Shown here piece after piece: positions 24,474-32,955 of a stretch of 41,972 nucleotides of DNA. The notes beneath the pieces are model-generated. The model searched no databases. It was not told the DNA's origin and saw nothing but the letters and a program-made list of their open reading frames with translations. Source of the DNA: Frankia nepalensis (GTDB lineage: Bacteria > Actinomycetota > Actinomycetes > Frankiales > Frankiaceae); the NCBI RefSeq assembly GCF_016786325.1, contig NZ_JADWYU010000153.1, positions 1 through 41,972 of the forward strand. Direction: 5' to 3'. A program made the translations under genes and the position numbers. Each line of letters opens with the position of its first letter. Position 1 is the first letter of the stretch.

Positions 24474-26000
24474 GTGACGATCACGGGGCGCACGGCCGGC
24501 GCGGAAGGGTGGGACTTCTTCGTCTCCTACACGGGCGTCGACCGGGCCTGGGCCGAGTGGGTGGCCTGGCAGTTGGAGGATGCCGGATACCGGGTCCTGA
24601 TCCAGGCCTGGGACTTCGTCCCCGGACACAACTGGCGGTTCCGGATGGACGAAGGCGTCCAGCACGCGGAACGGACCATCGCCATCCTGTCCGCGTCCTA
24701 CCTGAAGTCGATGTACGGAAAGCAGGAGTGGCAGGCCGCCCACGCCGCCGACCCGACCGGTTTCGGCCGCAAGCTCCTGCCCATCCGGGTCGAGGACTGC
24801 CCCCGCCCGGGTCTGCTCGGCGCCGTCGTGTCCATCGACCTGTTCGACCGGCCGGCCGACGACGCCCACCGCCATCTGCTCGACCAGATCCGCGGCAGCC
24901 TGACCGGCCGCGCCAAACCCGCGACCGCCCCCACCTTCCCCGTACCGGCGCGCGGCACCCCGCCCGTCGACGAGCCGGCCTTTCCTCCTCCGCCTCGGCC
25001 GGCGCCCGCTCCCCCTCGGCCGGCACCCGCCCTGTCGACCGGTTCCGGGCCGGTCGGCGGACCTCTCACCGGCCACACCGGCGCCGTTCGGTCGGTGGCG
25101 TTCACGGCGGACGGACTCATCCTCGCCACCGGCGGCGACGACCGGACGGTACGGCTGTGGGACGTCACGGACCCCGCCCGACCCCGCCGGATCGGCCAGC
25201 CTCTCGCCGACCGCGGCTACGGCATCTGGTCAGTGGTGTTCGCGGCGGAGGGGCGCATCCTCGCGACCGGTTGCGCCGACCGGACGGTACGGCTGTGGGA
25301 CGTCGCCGACCCCACCCGACCCCAGCAGATCGGCCAGCCACTGACCGGCCACACCAGCAGCGTCGCGTCGATGGCGTTGACAGCGGACGGACGCACCCTC
25401 GCCACCGGCAGCTGGGATCGGACGGTGCGGCTGTGGGATCTCACCGACCCCACCCGACCCCAGCAGATCGGCCGGCCACTCATCGGCCACACCGCCACCA
25501 TCTGGACGGTGGCGTTCACGGCGGACGGGCGCACCCTCGCCACCAGTGCCACCGATCGGACGGTGCGGCTGTGGGACGTCGCCGACCCCGCCCAGGTCCG
25601 GCGGGCCAGCCAGCCACTGGCCGGCCATGCCAGTAGCGTGGCGTCGATGGCGTTCACGGCGAACGGACACACCCTCGCCACCGGCAGCGACGACCGGACG
25701 GTACGCCTGTGGAACGTCGCCGATCCCCGCCGACCCCAGCAGATCGGCGAACCACTCACCGGGCATACCGCCGCCGTGGCGTCGGTGGCGCTGTCGGCGG
25801 ACGGACGCGCTCTCGCGACCGGTGGCGTCGACAAGACAGTGCGCCTGTGGGATCTCACCGATCCCGCCCGGCCCCAGCAGATCGGCCAGCCACTCACCGG
25901 CCACACCAACGGCGTGGCATCGATGGCGCTGACGGCGGACGGACGCATCCTGGCCACCGGCAGCCACGACAAGACGGTACGGCTCTGGCGGATGGCCTGA
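24474..26000 (+). CDS. TIR-domain protein with seven WD40 repeats
   Basis: The product is 508 residues. Residues 12-145 are a TIR domain: WDFFVSYTGVDRAWAEWVAW, the WDFVPGHNWR loop and AILSASYLKSMYGKQEW, with Glu85 in the place of the NADase catalytic glutamate. A Pro-rich linker covers 150-195. Residues 198-508 are seven repeats of 46 residues, each LxGHxxxVxSxAxxADGxxLATG followed by DRTVRLWDV and ADPxRPQQIGQP, enough for one closed seven-blade propeller. The repeats are very similar to one another, so the array expanded recently. The likely role is NAD+ cleavage gated by ligand sensing through the propeller, or a scaffold role; antiviral defence is one hypothesis. The GTG 24474 start has a weak ribosome-binding site. 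It is separated from the upstream operon by a terminator. Confidence 0.93.
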   Translation: MTITGRTAGAEGWDFFVSYTGVDRAWAEWVAWQLEDAGYRVLIQAWDFVPGHNWRFRMDEGVQHAERTIAILSASYLKSMYGKQEWQAAHAADPTGFGRKLLPIRVEDCPRPGLLGAVVSIDLFDRPADDAHRHLLDQIRGSLTGRAKPATAPTFPVPARGTPPVDEPAFPPPPRPAPAPPRPAPALSTGSGPVGGPLTGHTGAVRSVAFTADGLILATGGDDRTVRLWDVTDPARPRRIGQPLADRGYGIWSVVFAAEGRILATGCADRTVRLWDVADPTRPQQIGQPLTGHTSSVASMALTADGRTLATGSWDRTVRLWDLTDPTRPQQIGRPLIGHTATIWTVAFTADGRTLATSATDRTVRLWDVADPAQVRRASQPLAGHASSVASMAFTANGHTLATGSDDRTVRLWNVADPRRPQQIGEPLTGHTAAVASVALSADGRALATGGVDKTVRLWDLTDPARPQQIGQPLTGHTNGVASMALTADGRILATGSHDKTVRLWRMA

Positions 26001-26093
26001 AGCAGCTCGATGCCCTGAGCGGCTCCCGGCCGCGCCGGCGCGGCCGGCCTCGGCGCCCAGGACAGCGGCTGGGGCCGGACGTAGGGTCCGGGT

Positions 26094-27614
26094 GTGCCAG
26101 AGCCGCCGGGCGGGTTGACGTTCTCGTCGGCGCCGGGGCGGTGGGTGCTGCTCGCGACCGTGCTCGGGTCCGGGCTCGCCGCGATCGACGCGACCGCCGT
26201 CGGCGTCGCGCTGCCGGCGATCGGCCGGGACTTCGACACCGATCTCGCCTCGCTGCAGTGGGTCGTGACGGCCTACACGCTCACTCTCGCCGGGTTGCTG
26301 CTCGTGGGCGGCTCGCTCGGTGACCGGTATGGCCGGCGGCGGGTGTTCACCCTCGGAGTCGGCTGGTTCGCGGTCGCGTCGCTGCTGTGCGGGCTCGCGC
26401 CGAACGCGTCGGCGCTGATCGGCGCGCGGGCGCTGCAGGGCGTCGGCGCGGCGCTGCTCACCCCGGGCAGCCTGGCGATCCTGCAGGCGTCGTTCGCCGA
26501 GCGCGACCGTTCCCGCGCGATCGGCGCCTGGTCCGGCCTGTCCGGCGTGACCACCGCGGTGGGCCCGTTCCTCGGCGGCTGGCTGGTGTCGGCGGTCTCC
26601 TGGCGGCTCATCTTCTTCATCAACCTGCCGCTCGCCGTCGTGGTCATCGCGGTCGCGGCCCGGCACGTCCCGGAGTCGACCGATCCGGCCGCGCCTCGCC
26701 GGATCGACCTGACCGGCGCGGGCCTGGTGACGCTCGGGCTGGTCGGGCTGTCCTACGGGCTCATCGAGGGACCAGCGAGCGGCTGGACGTCGCCGCTGGT
26801 GATCGTGCCGCTGCTGCTGGGAGTCCTGCTGCTCGCCGCGTTCGTCGTCGCGGAACGGCGGACGGCCGAGCCGATGCTTCCGCCGGGCCTGTTCTCGTCC
26901 CGGCAGTTCACCGCGGCGAACCTGGTCACCTTCGCGGTCTACGCGGCGCTCGGCGGCGCGTTGTTCCTGCTTCCGATCCAGTTGCAGCAGGTCGACGGGT
27001 ACTCGCCGATAGCCGCTGGCACCGCGCTGCTCCCCGTCACGATCCTCATGCTCGCGCTGTCTTCCCGTTCCGGCGCGCTCGCCGACCGGATCGGCCCACG
27101 GCTGCAGATGAGCGCAGGCCCGCTGGTCGCCGCCGCCGGGCTCGCGCTGCTGTCGAGAGCCGGGCAGAGCGACGGGTACCTGCGCGACGTCCTGCCCGCC
27201 GTCGCGGTGCTGGGCCTCGGTCTGGCGATCACCGTCGCGCCGCTGACGTCGACGGCGCTGGGCGCGGCGCCGGCCGAGCACGCCGGGGTGGCCTCCGCCG
27301 TGAACAACGACGTCGCCCGCACCGCCCAGCTGCTGGCGGTCGCCGTACTTCCCGCGGCCGCGGGGCTCGCCGGGGCCGCCTACCTCGACGCCGCCGTCTT
27401 CGACCGCGGCTTTCGCGTCGCCGTGTGGATCTGCGCGGCCCTCTGCGCCGCCGGCGGCCTGGCCGCCGTCGCGGGCATCCGCAACCCGGCGCGCCCCGCC
27501 GAACCGGCCCCGGCCGCCGCGCCGGCGTTCTCCGGTGAGCGGGCGCGCCCTCCGCACTGCTGCGCGCTCGACGCGACCCCGGTGGCACCGTCCCCCGCGA
27601 TCAGGCAACGGTGA
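26094..27614 (+). CDS. MFS transporter, DHA2 (14-TM) drug-efflux type
   Basis: The product is 506 residues with about 14 predicted helices. MFS motif A is GGSLGDRYGRRRVF, and antiporter motif C is seen as GVTTAVGPFLGGWLV. DAT near the first helix (GLAAIDATAVGVALPAIGRD) and LQWVVTAYTLTLAGLLLVGG are typical of the DHA2 (EmrB/QacA) group, which exports drugs or toxic metabolites with proton antiport. The GTG start at 26094 is 93 nt after the TIR gene. Cotranscription is possible, but the Shine-Dalgarno is weak. The substrate is unknown. Confidence 0.92.
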   Translation: MPEPPGGLTFSSAPGRWVLLATVLGSGLAAIDATAVGVALPAIGRDFDTDLASLQWVVTAYTLTLAGLLLVGGSLGDRYGRRRVFTLGVGWFAVASLLCGLAPNASALIGARALQGVGAALLTPGSLAILQASFAERDRSRAIGAWSGLSGVTTAVGPFLGGWLVSAVSWRLIFFINLPLAVVVIAVAARHVPESTDPAAPRRIDLTGAGLVTLGLVGLSYGLIEGPASGWTSPLVIVPLLLGVLLLAAFVVAERRTAEPMLPPGLFSSRQFTAANLVTFAVYAALGGALFLLPIQLQQVDGYSPIAAGTALLPVTILMLALSSRSGALADRIGPRLQMSAGPLVAAAGLALLSRAGQSDGYLRDVLPAVAVLGLGLAITVAPLTSTALGAAPAEHAGVASAVNNDVARTAQLLAVAVLPAAAGLAGAAYLDAAVFDRGFRVAVWICAALCAAGGLAAVAGIRNPARPAEPAPAAAPAFSGERARPPHCCALDATPVAPSPAIRQR

Positions 27615-27648
27615 CGACGAAGCCGCGGACCGACAGACCAGACCGGGT

Positions 27649-27694
27649 GACGCGGCCCGGGGCCGGGAATTTTCCCCAGGGCTCGGGCCGCGTC
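27649..27694. terminator. Bidirectional terminator between convergent genes
   Basis: GACGCGGCCC (27649-27658) pairs with GGGCCGCGTC (27685-27694), and inner G/C tracts around GGAATTTTCC extend the structure. It lies between the MFS and kinase-like genes, which converge. Confidence 0.6.
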
Positions 27695-27710
27695 GCCGGT
27701 CCGCGGCCGG

Positions 27711-28739
27711 TCAGGCGTCCAGGGCGGCGTGGCCCCGGACGACCAGGGGAGCCGTCATCGCGCCGATCCGGTCGAAACCCGCGCCCACGGTCTCACCACG
27801 CAGGAAACGGAAGTGGATGCCCTCGGCGATCGCCGCGAGCTTGAAGTAGGAGAAACCGAGATACCAGCGCATCCGCGAACGCAGCTCGGCCTCCTCCCAC
27901 CCCGCCGCGGCGGCATAGGCGGTGAGCGCCACGTCGGAGGAGACGCCGAGATGCTCCCCGGGAGCGGCGGCCGTCGGGCTGTCGAGCCCGACCAGGCCGT
28001 CCCACCACATGCACAGCGAGCCGACGTCGGCCAGCGGGTCGCCCAGCGTGGCCATCTCCCAGTCCAGCACCGCGGCCACCCGGGTCAGCGACTCGTCCAG
28101 CATGCAGTTGTCGAGCCGGTAGTCGCCGTGCACGATGCCCGACCGCGCCGCCACCGGCACCGCCGCCGCCAGCCGGTCCGCCAGCGCGTCCAGGCCCGGG
28201 ATCTCCCGCGACCGCGACGCGGCGAGCTGGCGCCGCCAGGTGCGCACCTGCCGCTCGGCGTACCCCTCGGGACGGCCGAAGTCCGCGAGACCCACCTCGG
28301 CCGGGTCGACCGCGTGCAGCGTCGCGAGCGTCGTCGCGAGGACGCGCGGCACGGCCTCGCCGCCGCCGCCCGCGTGTATCTCGGCGAGCTGGGCGGCGGT
28401 GCGGATGACGAGCCCGTCGACGTGGTCCATGACGTAGAACTCGGCCCCGACGACCTCTGGGTCGACGCAGCGGACCACCACGCGCGGCACCGGCACCGGC
28501 GAGTCCGCGAGCGCCGACAGGACGCGGAACTCCCGGCCCATGTCGTGGGCGCTCGCGAGCACGTGGCCCAGCGGCGGGCGGCGTACGACCCAGCGCCGCC
28601 GCCCGTCGGTCACGCCGTAGGTCAGGTTGGACCGCCCGCCGGCGATCAGCCGTGCCGAGAGCGGCCCCGCGAGCTCCAGGTGTTCCTTGAGGAAGCCTTC
28701 CAGGTGGTCGAGGTCGAGCCCGACCGGCGACTCAGGCAT
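27711..28739 (-). CDS. APH-like phosphotransferase (ACAD10/11 kinase-domain type)
   Basis: The product is 342 residues with an aminoglycoside-phosphotransferase/choline-kinase fold. It has GGRSNLTYGV as nucleotide loop, WVVRRPP lysine/arginine strand, Brenner motif HGDYRLDN (His204, Asp206, Asn211) and metal-binding DWEMATLGDPLADVG (Asp226). This subgroup is the kinase domain fused to acyl-CoA dehydrogenase in animal ACAD10/ACAD11 and related to LvaA of Pseudomonas levulinate catabolism. There the kinase phosphorylates a 4-hydroxyacyl-CoA. Here it lies 14 nt after an acyl-CoA dehydrogenase gene of the matching type, so the two probably act in sequence. Drug resistance is unlikely. Confidence 0.9.
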   Translation of the reverse strand: MPESPVGLDLDHLEGFLKEHLELAGPLSARLIAGGRSNLTYGVTDGRRRWVVRRPPLGHVLASAHDMGREFRVLSALADSPVPVPRVVVRCVDPEVVGAEFYVMDHVDGLVIRTAAQLAEIHAGGGGEAVPRVLATTLATLHAVDPAEVGLADFGRPEGYAERQVRTWRRQLAASRSREIPGLDALADRLAAAVPVAARSGIVHGDYRLDNCMLDESLTRVAAVLDWEMATLGDPLADVGSLCMWWDGLVGLDSPTAAAPGEHLGVSSDVALTAYAAAAGWEEAELRSRMRWYLGFSYFKLAAIAEGIHFRFLRGETVGAGFDRIGAMTAPLVVRGHAALDA

Positions 28740-28753
28740 GCCCGGCTCCCGGG

Positions 28754-29992
28754 TCAGAAGGTGAACAGCGGCTCGCCGCCGAGCTCGCGCCGGGCCAGCG
28801 TGCCCAGGTGGACCTCGTCCGGACCGTCGAAGATCCGCATCGCCCGGTGCCGGGCGTAGAGCGCCGCGAGCGGGGTGACGTCGCTGACGCCGGCGGCGCC
28901 GTGGAGCTGGATCGCCCGGTCGATGACGCTGAGCACCGCCCGGGGGACCGCGACCTTCGCGGCGGAGACCAGGTGGCGGGCCGCCCGGTTCCCCTCGCTG
29001 TCGATCACGAAGGCCGCCTTGTGGCACAGGGCTCGGGCCTGCTCCAGCTCGATGCGCGACTCGGCGATCCGCTCCCGCACGGCGCCCTGCTCGGCCAGTG
29101 GCTTGCCGAACGCCACCCGGTTCTGGGCCCGGGCGACCATCAGCGCGAGCGCCCGCTCGCCGGCCCCCAGCGCCCGCATCACGTGGTGGATCCGGCCGGG
29201 GCCGAGCCGCATCTGCGCCGCCGCGAAACCGCCGCCCTCCTCCCCCAGCACGTTCGTGACCGGCACCCGCACGTCGGTGAGCGTGAGCACGCAGTGCCCG
29301 TGCTGGTCCTGCCGGCCGAACACCGGCAGGGAGCGCTCGATGGCGACGCCGGGCGTGTCGACCGGGACGATCACCATGGTCTGCTGGCGGTGGGTCGGCC
29401 CGGTCGGGTCCGTCTTGCCCATGACGATGAGCACCCGGCAGCGCGGGTCGGCCGCCCCCGAGATCCACCACTTGCGGCCGTTGATCACATAATGGTCGCC
29501 GTCCCGCTCGATCCGGGTCTCGATGTTCGTCGCGTCCGACGAGGCCACCGCCGGCTCCGTCATCGCGAACGCGGACCGGATCGACCCGTCCAGCAGCGGC
29601 TCGAGCCACTCCTTCTGCTGGTCCGGCGTGCCGATCAGGTGCAGCAGCTCCATGTTCCCGGTGTCCGGGGCCTGGCAGTTCAGCGCCTCGGGGGCGATCT
29701 CGGTCGACCAGCCGGTCAGCTCCGCCAGCGGCGCGTACTCCAGCTGCGTCAGGCCCGACTCGGCCGGCAGGAAGAGGTTCCACAGCCCGCGGGCCTTCGC
29801 CTTGGTCTTCAGCTCCTCGACGACCGGCGGCAGCGTGTGGTCACCCGGGCCGGCCTGCTCGCGGTACTCCTCGTAGGCCTTCTCGGCCGGGAACACCTCC
29901 GTCCGCAGGAAGTCCACCAGGGACGCGTACAGCTCGACGGCCTTGGCCGACGGCGCCGGATAGGCCGGGTACATGGCTGAACCGAACGTCAT
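28754..29992 (-). CDS. Acyl-CoA dehydrogenase, ACAD10/11-like
   Basis: The product is about 412 residues. Recognisable segments are FAMTEPAVASSDATNIETRI and YVINGRKWWISGAADPRCRV for FAD and substrate binding, the RVAFGKPLAEQGAVRERIAE helix region, and a C-terminal IFDGPDEVHLGTLARRELG. The DGPDEVH motif, with Asp where MCAD has its catalytic Glu, is diagnostic of the ACAD10/11 subgroup. With the adjacent kinase it could convert a phosphorylated 4-hydroxyacyl-CoA by eliminating phosphate, opening the route for 4-hydroxy acids into beta-oxidation (inference from that family). Start options are ATG 29992 and ATG 29974; neither has a clear ribosome-binding site. Its promoter region is divergent from the Rieske oxygenase gene. 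Confidence 0.9.
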   Translation of the reverse strand: MTFGSAMYPAYPAPSAKAVELYASLVDFLRTEVFPAEKAYEEYREQAGPGDHTLPPVVEELKTKAKARGLWNLFLPAESGLTQLEYAPLAELTGWSTEIAPEALNCQAPDTGNMELLHLIGTPDQQKEWLEPLLDGSIRSAFAMTEPAVASSDATNIETRIERDGDHYVINGRKWWISGAADPRCRVLIVMGKTDPTGPTHRQQTMVIVPVDTPGVAIERSLPVFGRQDQHGHCVLTLTDVRVPVTNVLGEEGGGFAAAQMRLGPGRIHHVMRALGAGERALALMVARAQNRVAFGKPLAEQGAVRERIAESRIELEQARALCHKAAFVIDSEGNRAARHLVSAAKVAVPRAVLSVIDRAIQLHGAAGVSDVTPLAALYARHRAMRIFDGPDEVHLGTLARRELGGEPLFTF

Positions 29993-30121
29993 AACCCACG
30001 GGTCTACCCCATCGGCCGCGCACTGTCGCACTTTCGTCACGGCCGGCTGGCGGTGCCTCTCGTCTTCCCCGCGATGCCATGACGAGTGAGTGCGGTCGGT
30101 CGTCGGCGATCGGTCGTCGCG

Positions 30122-30207
30122 GGTGGCGGTCGGCGCGACGCGACCCGATGGTTAGTGATCGGTGGCCAATGGCCAATGGCCAATGGCCGGTGGCGGTCGG
30201 CGCGACG
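30122..30207. repeat. Direct repeats in the leader of the Rieske oxygenase gene
   Basis: GGTGGCGGTCGGCGCGACG occurs exactly twice (30122-30140 and 30189-30207). Between them are three tandem copies of the heptamer GGCCAAT (30164-30184) plus a partial fourth. It may be a slippage product or a regulator-binding array. No gene is apparent in 29993-30286 otherwise. Confidence 0.65.
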
Positions 30208-30286
30208 CCGTCGGCGGCCCGGCGTCTCGCCGGGGCTGTTGCTCGGGGGCAACACCGGCGCAACGGGGCTCGCCTACGGTCCGTTG

Positions 30287-31528
30287 GTGACCATCGTCGA
30301 TCCCGCTCCCCTGGCTGACCTGCTCGGTTACGTCGGCGCGGCCACGCCGATCACGACGGCGCCGCCCGTGTCCGCGCCGTCAGCCGTCCCGTCCGAGCCC
30401 GCGAGCCCCGACGGCCAGCCGGCCGGCGCCGGCCGCGGCGGCGCTGTCAACAGCGTGGTCAACGCCGTATGGGCGACGGGCGGCTCGGCGGCCACGGACC
30501 GCGACGCCGCGCTGGACGCCGCCTTCCTCGCCGCCTCGGCGCGGTACTGGCACCCGGTCGCGCGCGCGGCGGACGTCGGCGCCGCCCCGGTCCGCGCCGA
30601 GCTCTGCGACGTCCCGCTCGTCCTGTGGCGCCGGCCGGCGTCCGCCCCGGGCGGCGCGGCCGGCACCGTCGCCGCGCTGGTCGACCGCTGCCCGCACCGG
30701 AGCGTGCCGCTGTCGGGCGGCCAGGTCGACGCCGACGGCCGGGTCCGCTGTCCGTACCATTCGTGGGCGTTCGACGGCGCCGGCGCCTGCGTCGACATTC
30801 CGCAGCAGCCCGGTCAGAAGATCCCGGATCTGATCGCCGCGCGGCCGGTGCGGGTGGCCGAGGCGGCCGGGCTGGTCTGGGCCTGCCTGGCCGACGAGGC
30901 GGACGAGGCCCGCCCCCGCCCGCGTTTCGGTGAGATCGAGGACCTGGCCTGGCCGCACTACGTCGGCACCGTCCAGAACTGGAACGGCCAGGCGGCCCGC
31001 CAGGTCGAGAACTTCTGCGACATCGGCCATTTCTCGGTGCTGCACACCGACACGTTCGGCAACGACGAGGTCCTGGCCGTCGACCCGTACCCGGTCCGCC
31101 GGACCGAGTGGACCGTCGAGGCGGACTACCGCTACCCAAGCGTCAACCCAGTCGCCGAACCCGGCCCCGACGGGCGCCGCCCGGTCGGCGAGACCGCCTT
31201 CCAATACCGCATCGAGCTGCCGTTCGCGGTCTGGCTCGGCGGCGCGACCGGCCCCAGCACCGTCCTGTTCTCCGTCTGCGCCCCGACGTCGGCGACGACC
31301 CTGCGGCTGTACTGGATGGCCGCCTTCGACCCGGCCGTCTACGGCGACGGCCCGGTGGACGGCGTGGGGCTGCAGGCAGTGGAAGATCGCATCTGGGCGC
31401 CCGACAAGGTGATCGTCGAGTCCCAGCGCCCAGCCCGCGTGTTCGCCGCCGACGAGATACACCGCGCCTTCGACGCGCTCGGCGTCGCCTACCGCAAGGC
31501 ACTACGCGAACTCGGCTTCGCCGGCTGA
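30287..31528 (+). CDS. Rieske non-heme iron oxygenase, alpha-subunit type
   Basis: The product is about 413 residues. The Rieske [2Fe-2S] cluster ligands are CPHRSVPLSGGQ (Cys135, His137) and CPYHSW (Cys155, His158). The catalytic iron site is ENFCDIGHFSVLH, with the His248/His253 pair and acidic residues nearby, in the E-N-x-x-D-x-x-H-x4-H arrangement of vanillate-demethylase/ketosteroid-hydroxylase type oxygenases. These enzymes hydroxylate or O-demethylate aromatic or sterol-like substrates using electrons from a separate reductase, which is not encoded here. The GTG 30287 start is my best choice; the upstream in-frame extension is repeat-derived, and residues 20-70 are low-complexity even so, so a later start is possible. 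Confidence 0.87.
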   Translation: MTIVDPAPLADLLGYVGAATPITTAPPVSAPSAVPSEPASPDGQPAGAGRGGAVNSVVNAVWATGGSAATDRDAALDAAFLAASARYWHPVARAADVGAAPVRAELCDVPLVLWRRPASAPGGAAGTVAALVDRCPHRSVPLSGGQVDADGRVRCPYHSWAFDGAGACVDIPQQPGQKIPDLIAARPVRVAEAAGLVWACLADEADEARPRPRFGEIEDLAWPHYVGTVQNWNGQAARQVENFCDIGHFSVLHTDTFGNDEVLAVDPYPVRRTEWTVEADYRYPSVNPVAEPGPDGRRPVGETAFQYRIELPFAVWLGGATGPSTVLFSVCAPTSATTLRLYWMAAFDPAVYGDGPVDGVGLQAVEDRIWAPDKVIVESQRPARVFAADEIHRAFDALGVAYRKALRELGFAG

Positions 31529-31611
31529 CCCCCGCCGGACGCCTGACCCGCGCGGACCCGACCGCCAGGCCGACCGCGCCGCGCCGCGCCACCGCCACCA
31601 TCGACTGGCCG

Positions 31612-31692
31612 CATGTGATCGCCGACTGTGCCCTCGGGGGGTCGTGAAATGACCGCGTCCACGACACCCCGAGGGCACAAACCGCGATCATG
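31612..31692. repeat. Long inverted-repeat element, copy 1
   Basis: The left arm (31612-31646) and right arm (31660-31692) are imperfect reverse complements of about 33-35 nt. Both outer ends are CATG, with GTGCCCTCGGGG in the middle of each arm and a 13-nt centre. The arms match a second element at 38066-38145. It starts 84 nt after the oxygenase stop. Confidence 0.85.
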
Positions 31693-31744
31693 TCGAGCGC
31701 GGGGGCAGGGGCGTCGCCGCCGGGGACGGCGGTAGCGTCGAGGG

Positions 31745-32323
31745 GTGCATCGGCTCTCCTCGACGGTGGTGTGCGTCGTCGGGCCGGACCCGACGGCGTC
31801 GCCGGACACGGTGACGCGGTCGGTCGTCGCCCCGCTGGCCAGCGCCGCCAACGTGACCCTCGTGCTGCCGGACGACACGATGTCGCCCGGCGCCCGGGCG
31901 GCGGCGGCCTGGCGGGAGTGCCGGGGCGTCGCCACCCCGTACGTGGTGCACGACGCCGACCCGCTCGCCGAGGTCGCGGCGGCCTGGACGGCTCGCTACG
32001 ACGAGGCCGGCGCGGTCGGCGACCTGGAGGTCGCGGTCGCCGCGGCGGCCGACCGGTTCCGCCGCGGCGAGGTGGACATGCCGGACAGCCTGGTGCTGCT
32101 CGACCCGGACGGCTGGCCGCCGACCCGTCGCCACTGGTATCTGGGGGTGCTGGCCGCGGCCGCTCCCGCGCGGGTGGTGCCGGTCCGGTCCGACAGCCGC
32201 GAGCTGCGCCGCGCCCTGCGGGCCCTGCCCGCCGGCCGCTGGTGGCCCGACCCCCCGGAACGCCTGCTCGACGGCATCGACCGCGTCGTCCCCGACCGCG
32301 TGGGCCTGCCCACCCGCGGCTGA
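31745..32323 (+). CDS. Hypothetical protein, Rossmann-like N-terminus
   Basis: This 192-residue soluble protein begins with a beta-alpha-beta-like pattern (STVVCVVGPDPTASPDTVTR, VTLVLPDD). It also contains DMPDSLVLLDPDGWPPTRRH and a Trp/Pro-rich RWWPDPPERLLDGIDRVVPD end. I do not recognise the family. Codon usage and the alternation of hydrophobic and acidic stretches support a real gene over the overlapping frames on both strands. The start is GTG 31745 with a weak site. It is convergent with the GNAT gene and ends about 20 nt before it. Confidence 0.65.
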   Translation: MHRLSSTVVCVVGPDPTASPDTVTRSVVAPLASAANVTLVLPDDTMSPGARAAAAWRECRGVATPYVVHDADPLAEVAAAWTARYDEAGAVGDLEVAVAAAADRFRRGEVDMPDSLVLLDPDGWPPTRRHWYLGVLAAAAPARVVPVRSDSRELRRALRALPAGRWWPDPPERLLDGIDRVVPDRVGLPTRG

Positions 32324-32342
32324 CCGCGCCCCGCGGCTCGCT

Positions 32343-32903
32343 TCAGCGATCCACCCCCACCGGGTCCGGCGCCGGGTCCAGGAAGTCGTCGAGTGCGCGG
32401 GTGAAGACGACGCACGGCAGCCCCGGCCCGTCGTAGTCGCTGTGGGCCGAGACGCCGTCGATCACGGTGTCCCCGGGGCTGATCGCGAAACCGATGCCGG
32501 TGTGGAAGGCCACGGACAGTCGGTTGCCGGGGGTGGTGATGCAGGTGACCTGGCGGCAGCCTCGGGCGGCGACGTGCTGGAAGAAGCGCCGGTACAGGCT
32601 CGCGGCGATCCCCGTCCGGCGCGCCGCCGGGTCGACCCCGACGAAGTGGATGTAGCCGACGTCCGGCCGCGACTGCGAGACGAACCCGATGAGGAACGCG
32701 ACCAGTCGCCCGTCCCGCTCGACCAGGAAGCTGCTGTCCGCGAAGTGCTGGAAGTACAGCCGTGGCAGCAGCGACCTGCGCCGCGCCGAGCCGTGCTCTC
32801 GTTGGAAGCCGCCCCACCAGTCGTCCAGGACGGCGAGCACCCGCCGATGGTCTTCAGGGGTGGGGCGCCGCGTCGTCAGGTCGCCGGGGGCCTCGTCTGC
32901 CAC
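32343..32903 (-). CDS. GNAT-family N-acetyltransferase
   Basis: The product is 186 residues with the GNAT acetyl-CoA signature GVDPAARRTGIAASLYRRFF, preceded by the strand GRLVAFLIGFVSQSRPDVGY and followed by NRLSVAFHTGIGFAISPGD. The N-terminus has the TRRPTPEDHRRVLAVLDDWW pattern of small actinobacterial GNATs. The substrate is undetermined. The GTG 32903 start is in an intergenic region that holds two hairpins on the other side. Confidence 0.9.
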   Translation of the reverse strand: MADEAPGDLTTRRPTPEDHRRVLAVLDDWWGGFQREHGSARRRSLLPRLYFQHFADSSFLVERDGRLVAFLIGFVSQSRPDVGYIHFVGVDPAARRTGIAASLYRRFFQHVAARGCRQVTCITTPGNRLSVAFHTGIGFAISPGDTVIDGVSAHSDYDGPGLPCVVFTRALDDFLDPAPDPVGVDR

Positions 32904-32955
32904 AATCCGACCCTGTCAAAGCCGCGGTACCGCGACCAGCGGTTTTCCGCTCTCC

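Noticed and set aside
25065-26000. Regularly spaced 138-bp DNA repeats that could suggest a repeat array
   Set aside because: They are in frame and encode WD40 blades; units are too long and coding, so this is not a CRISPR array.
25230-27608. Long minus-strand open frame opposite the WD40 and MFS genes
   Set aside because: Its periodic sequence mirrors the WD40 DNA repeats and the rest is Arg/Gln/Gly-rich; no family signature.
27711-28739. Aminoglycoside-resistance interpretation of the APH-like kinase
   Set aside because: The neighbouring ACAD10/11-type dehydrogenase and the DWEMATLGDPLADVG motif point to acyl-CoA metabolism rather than drug modification.
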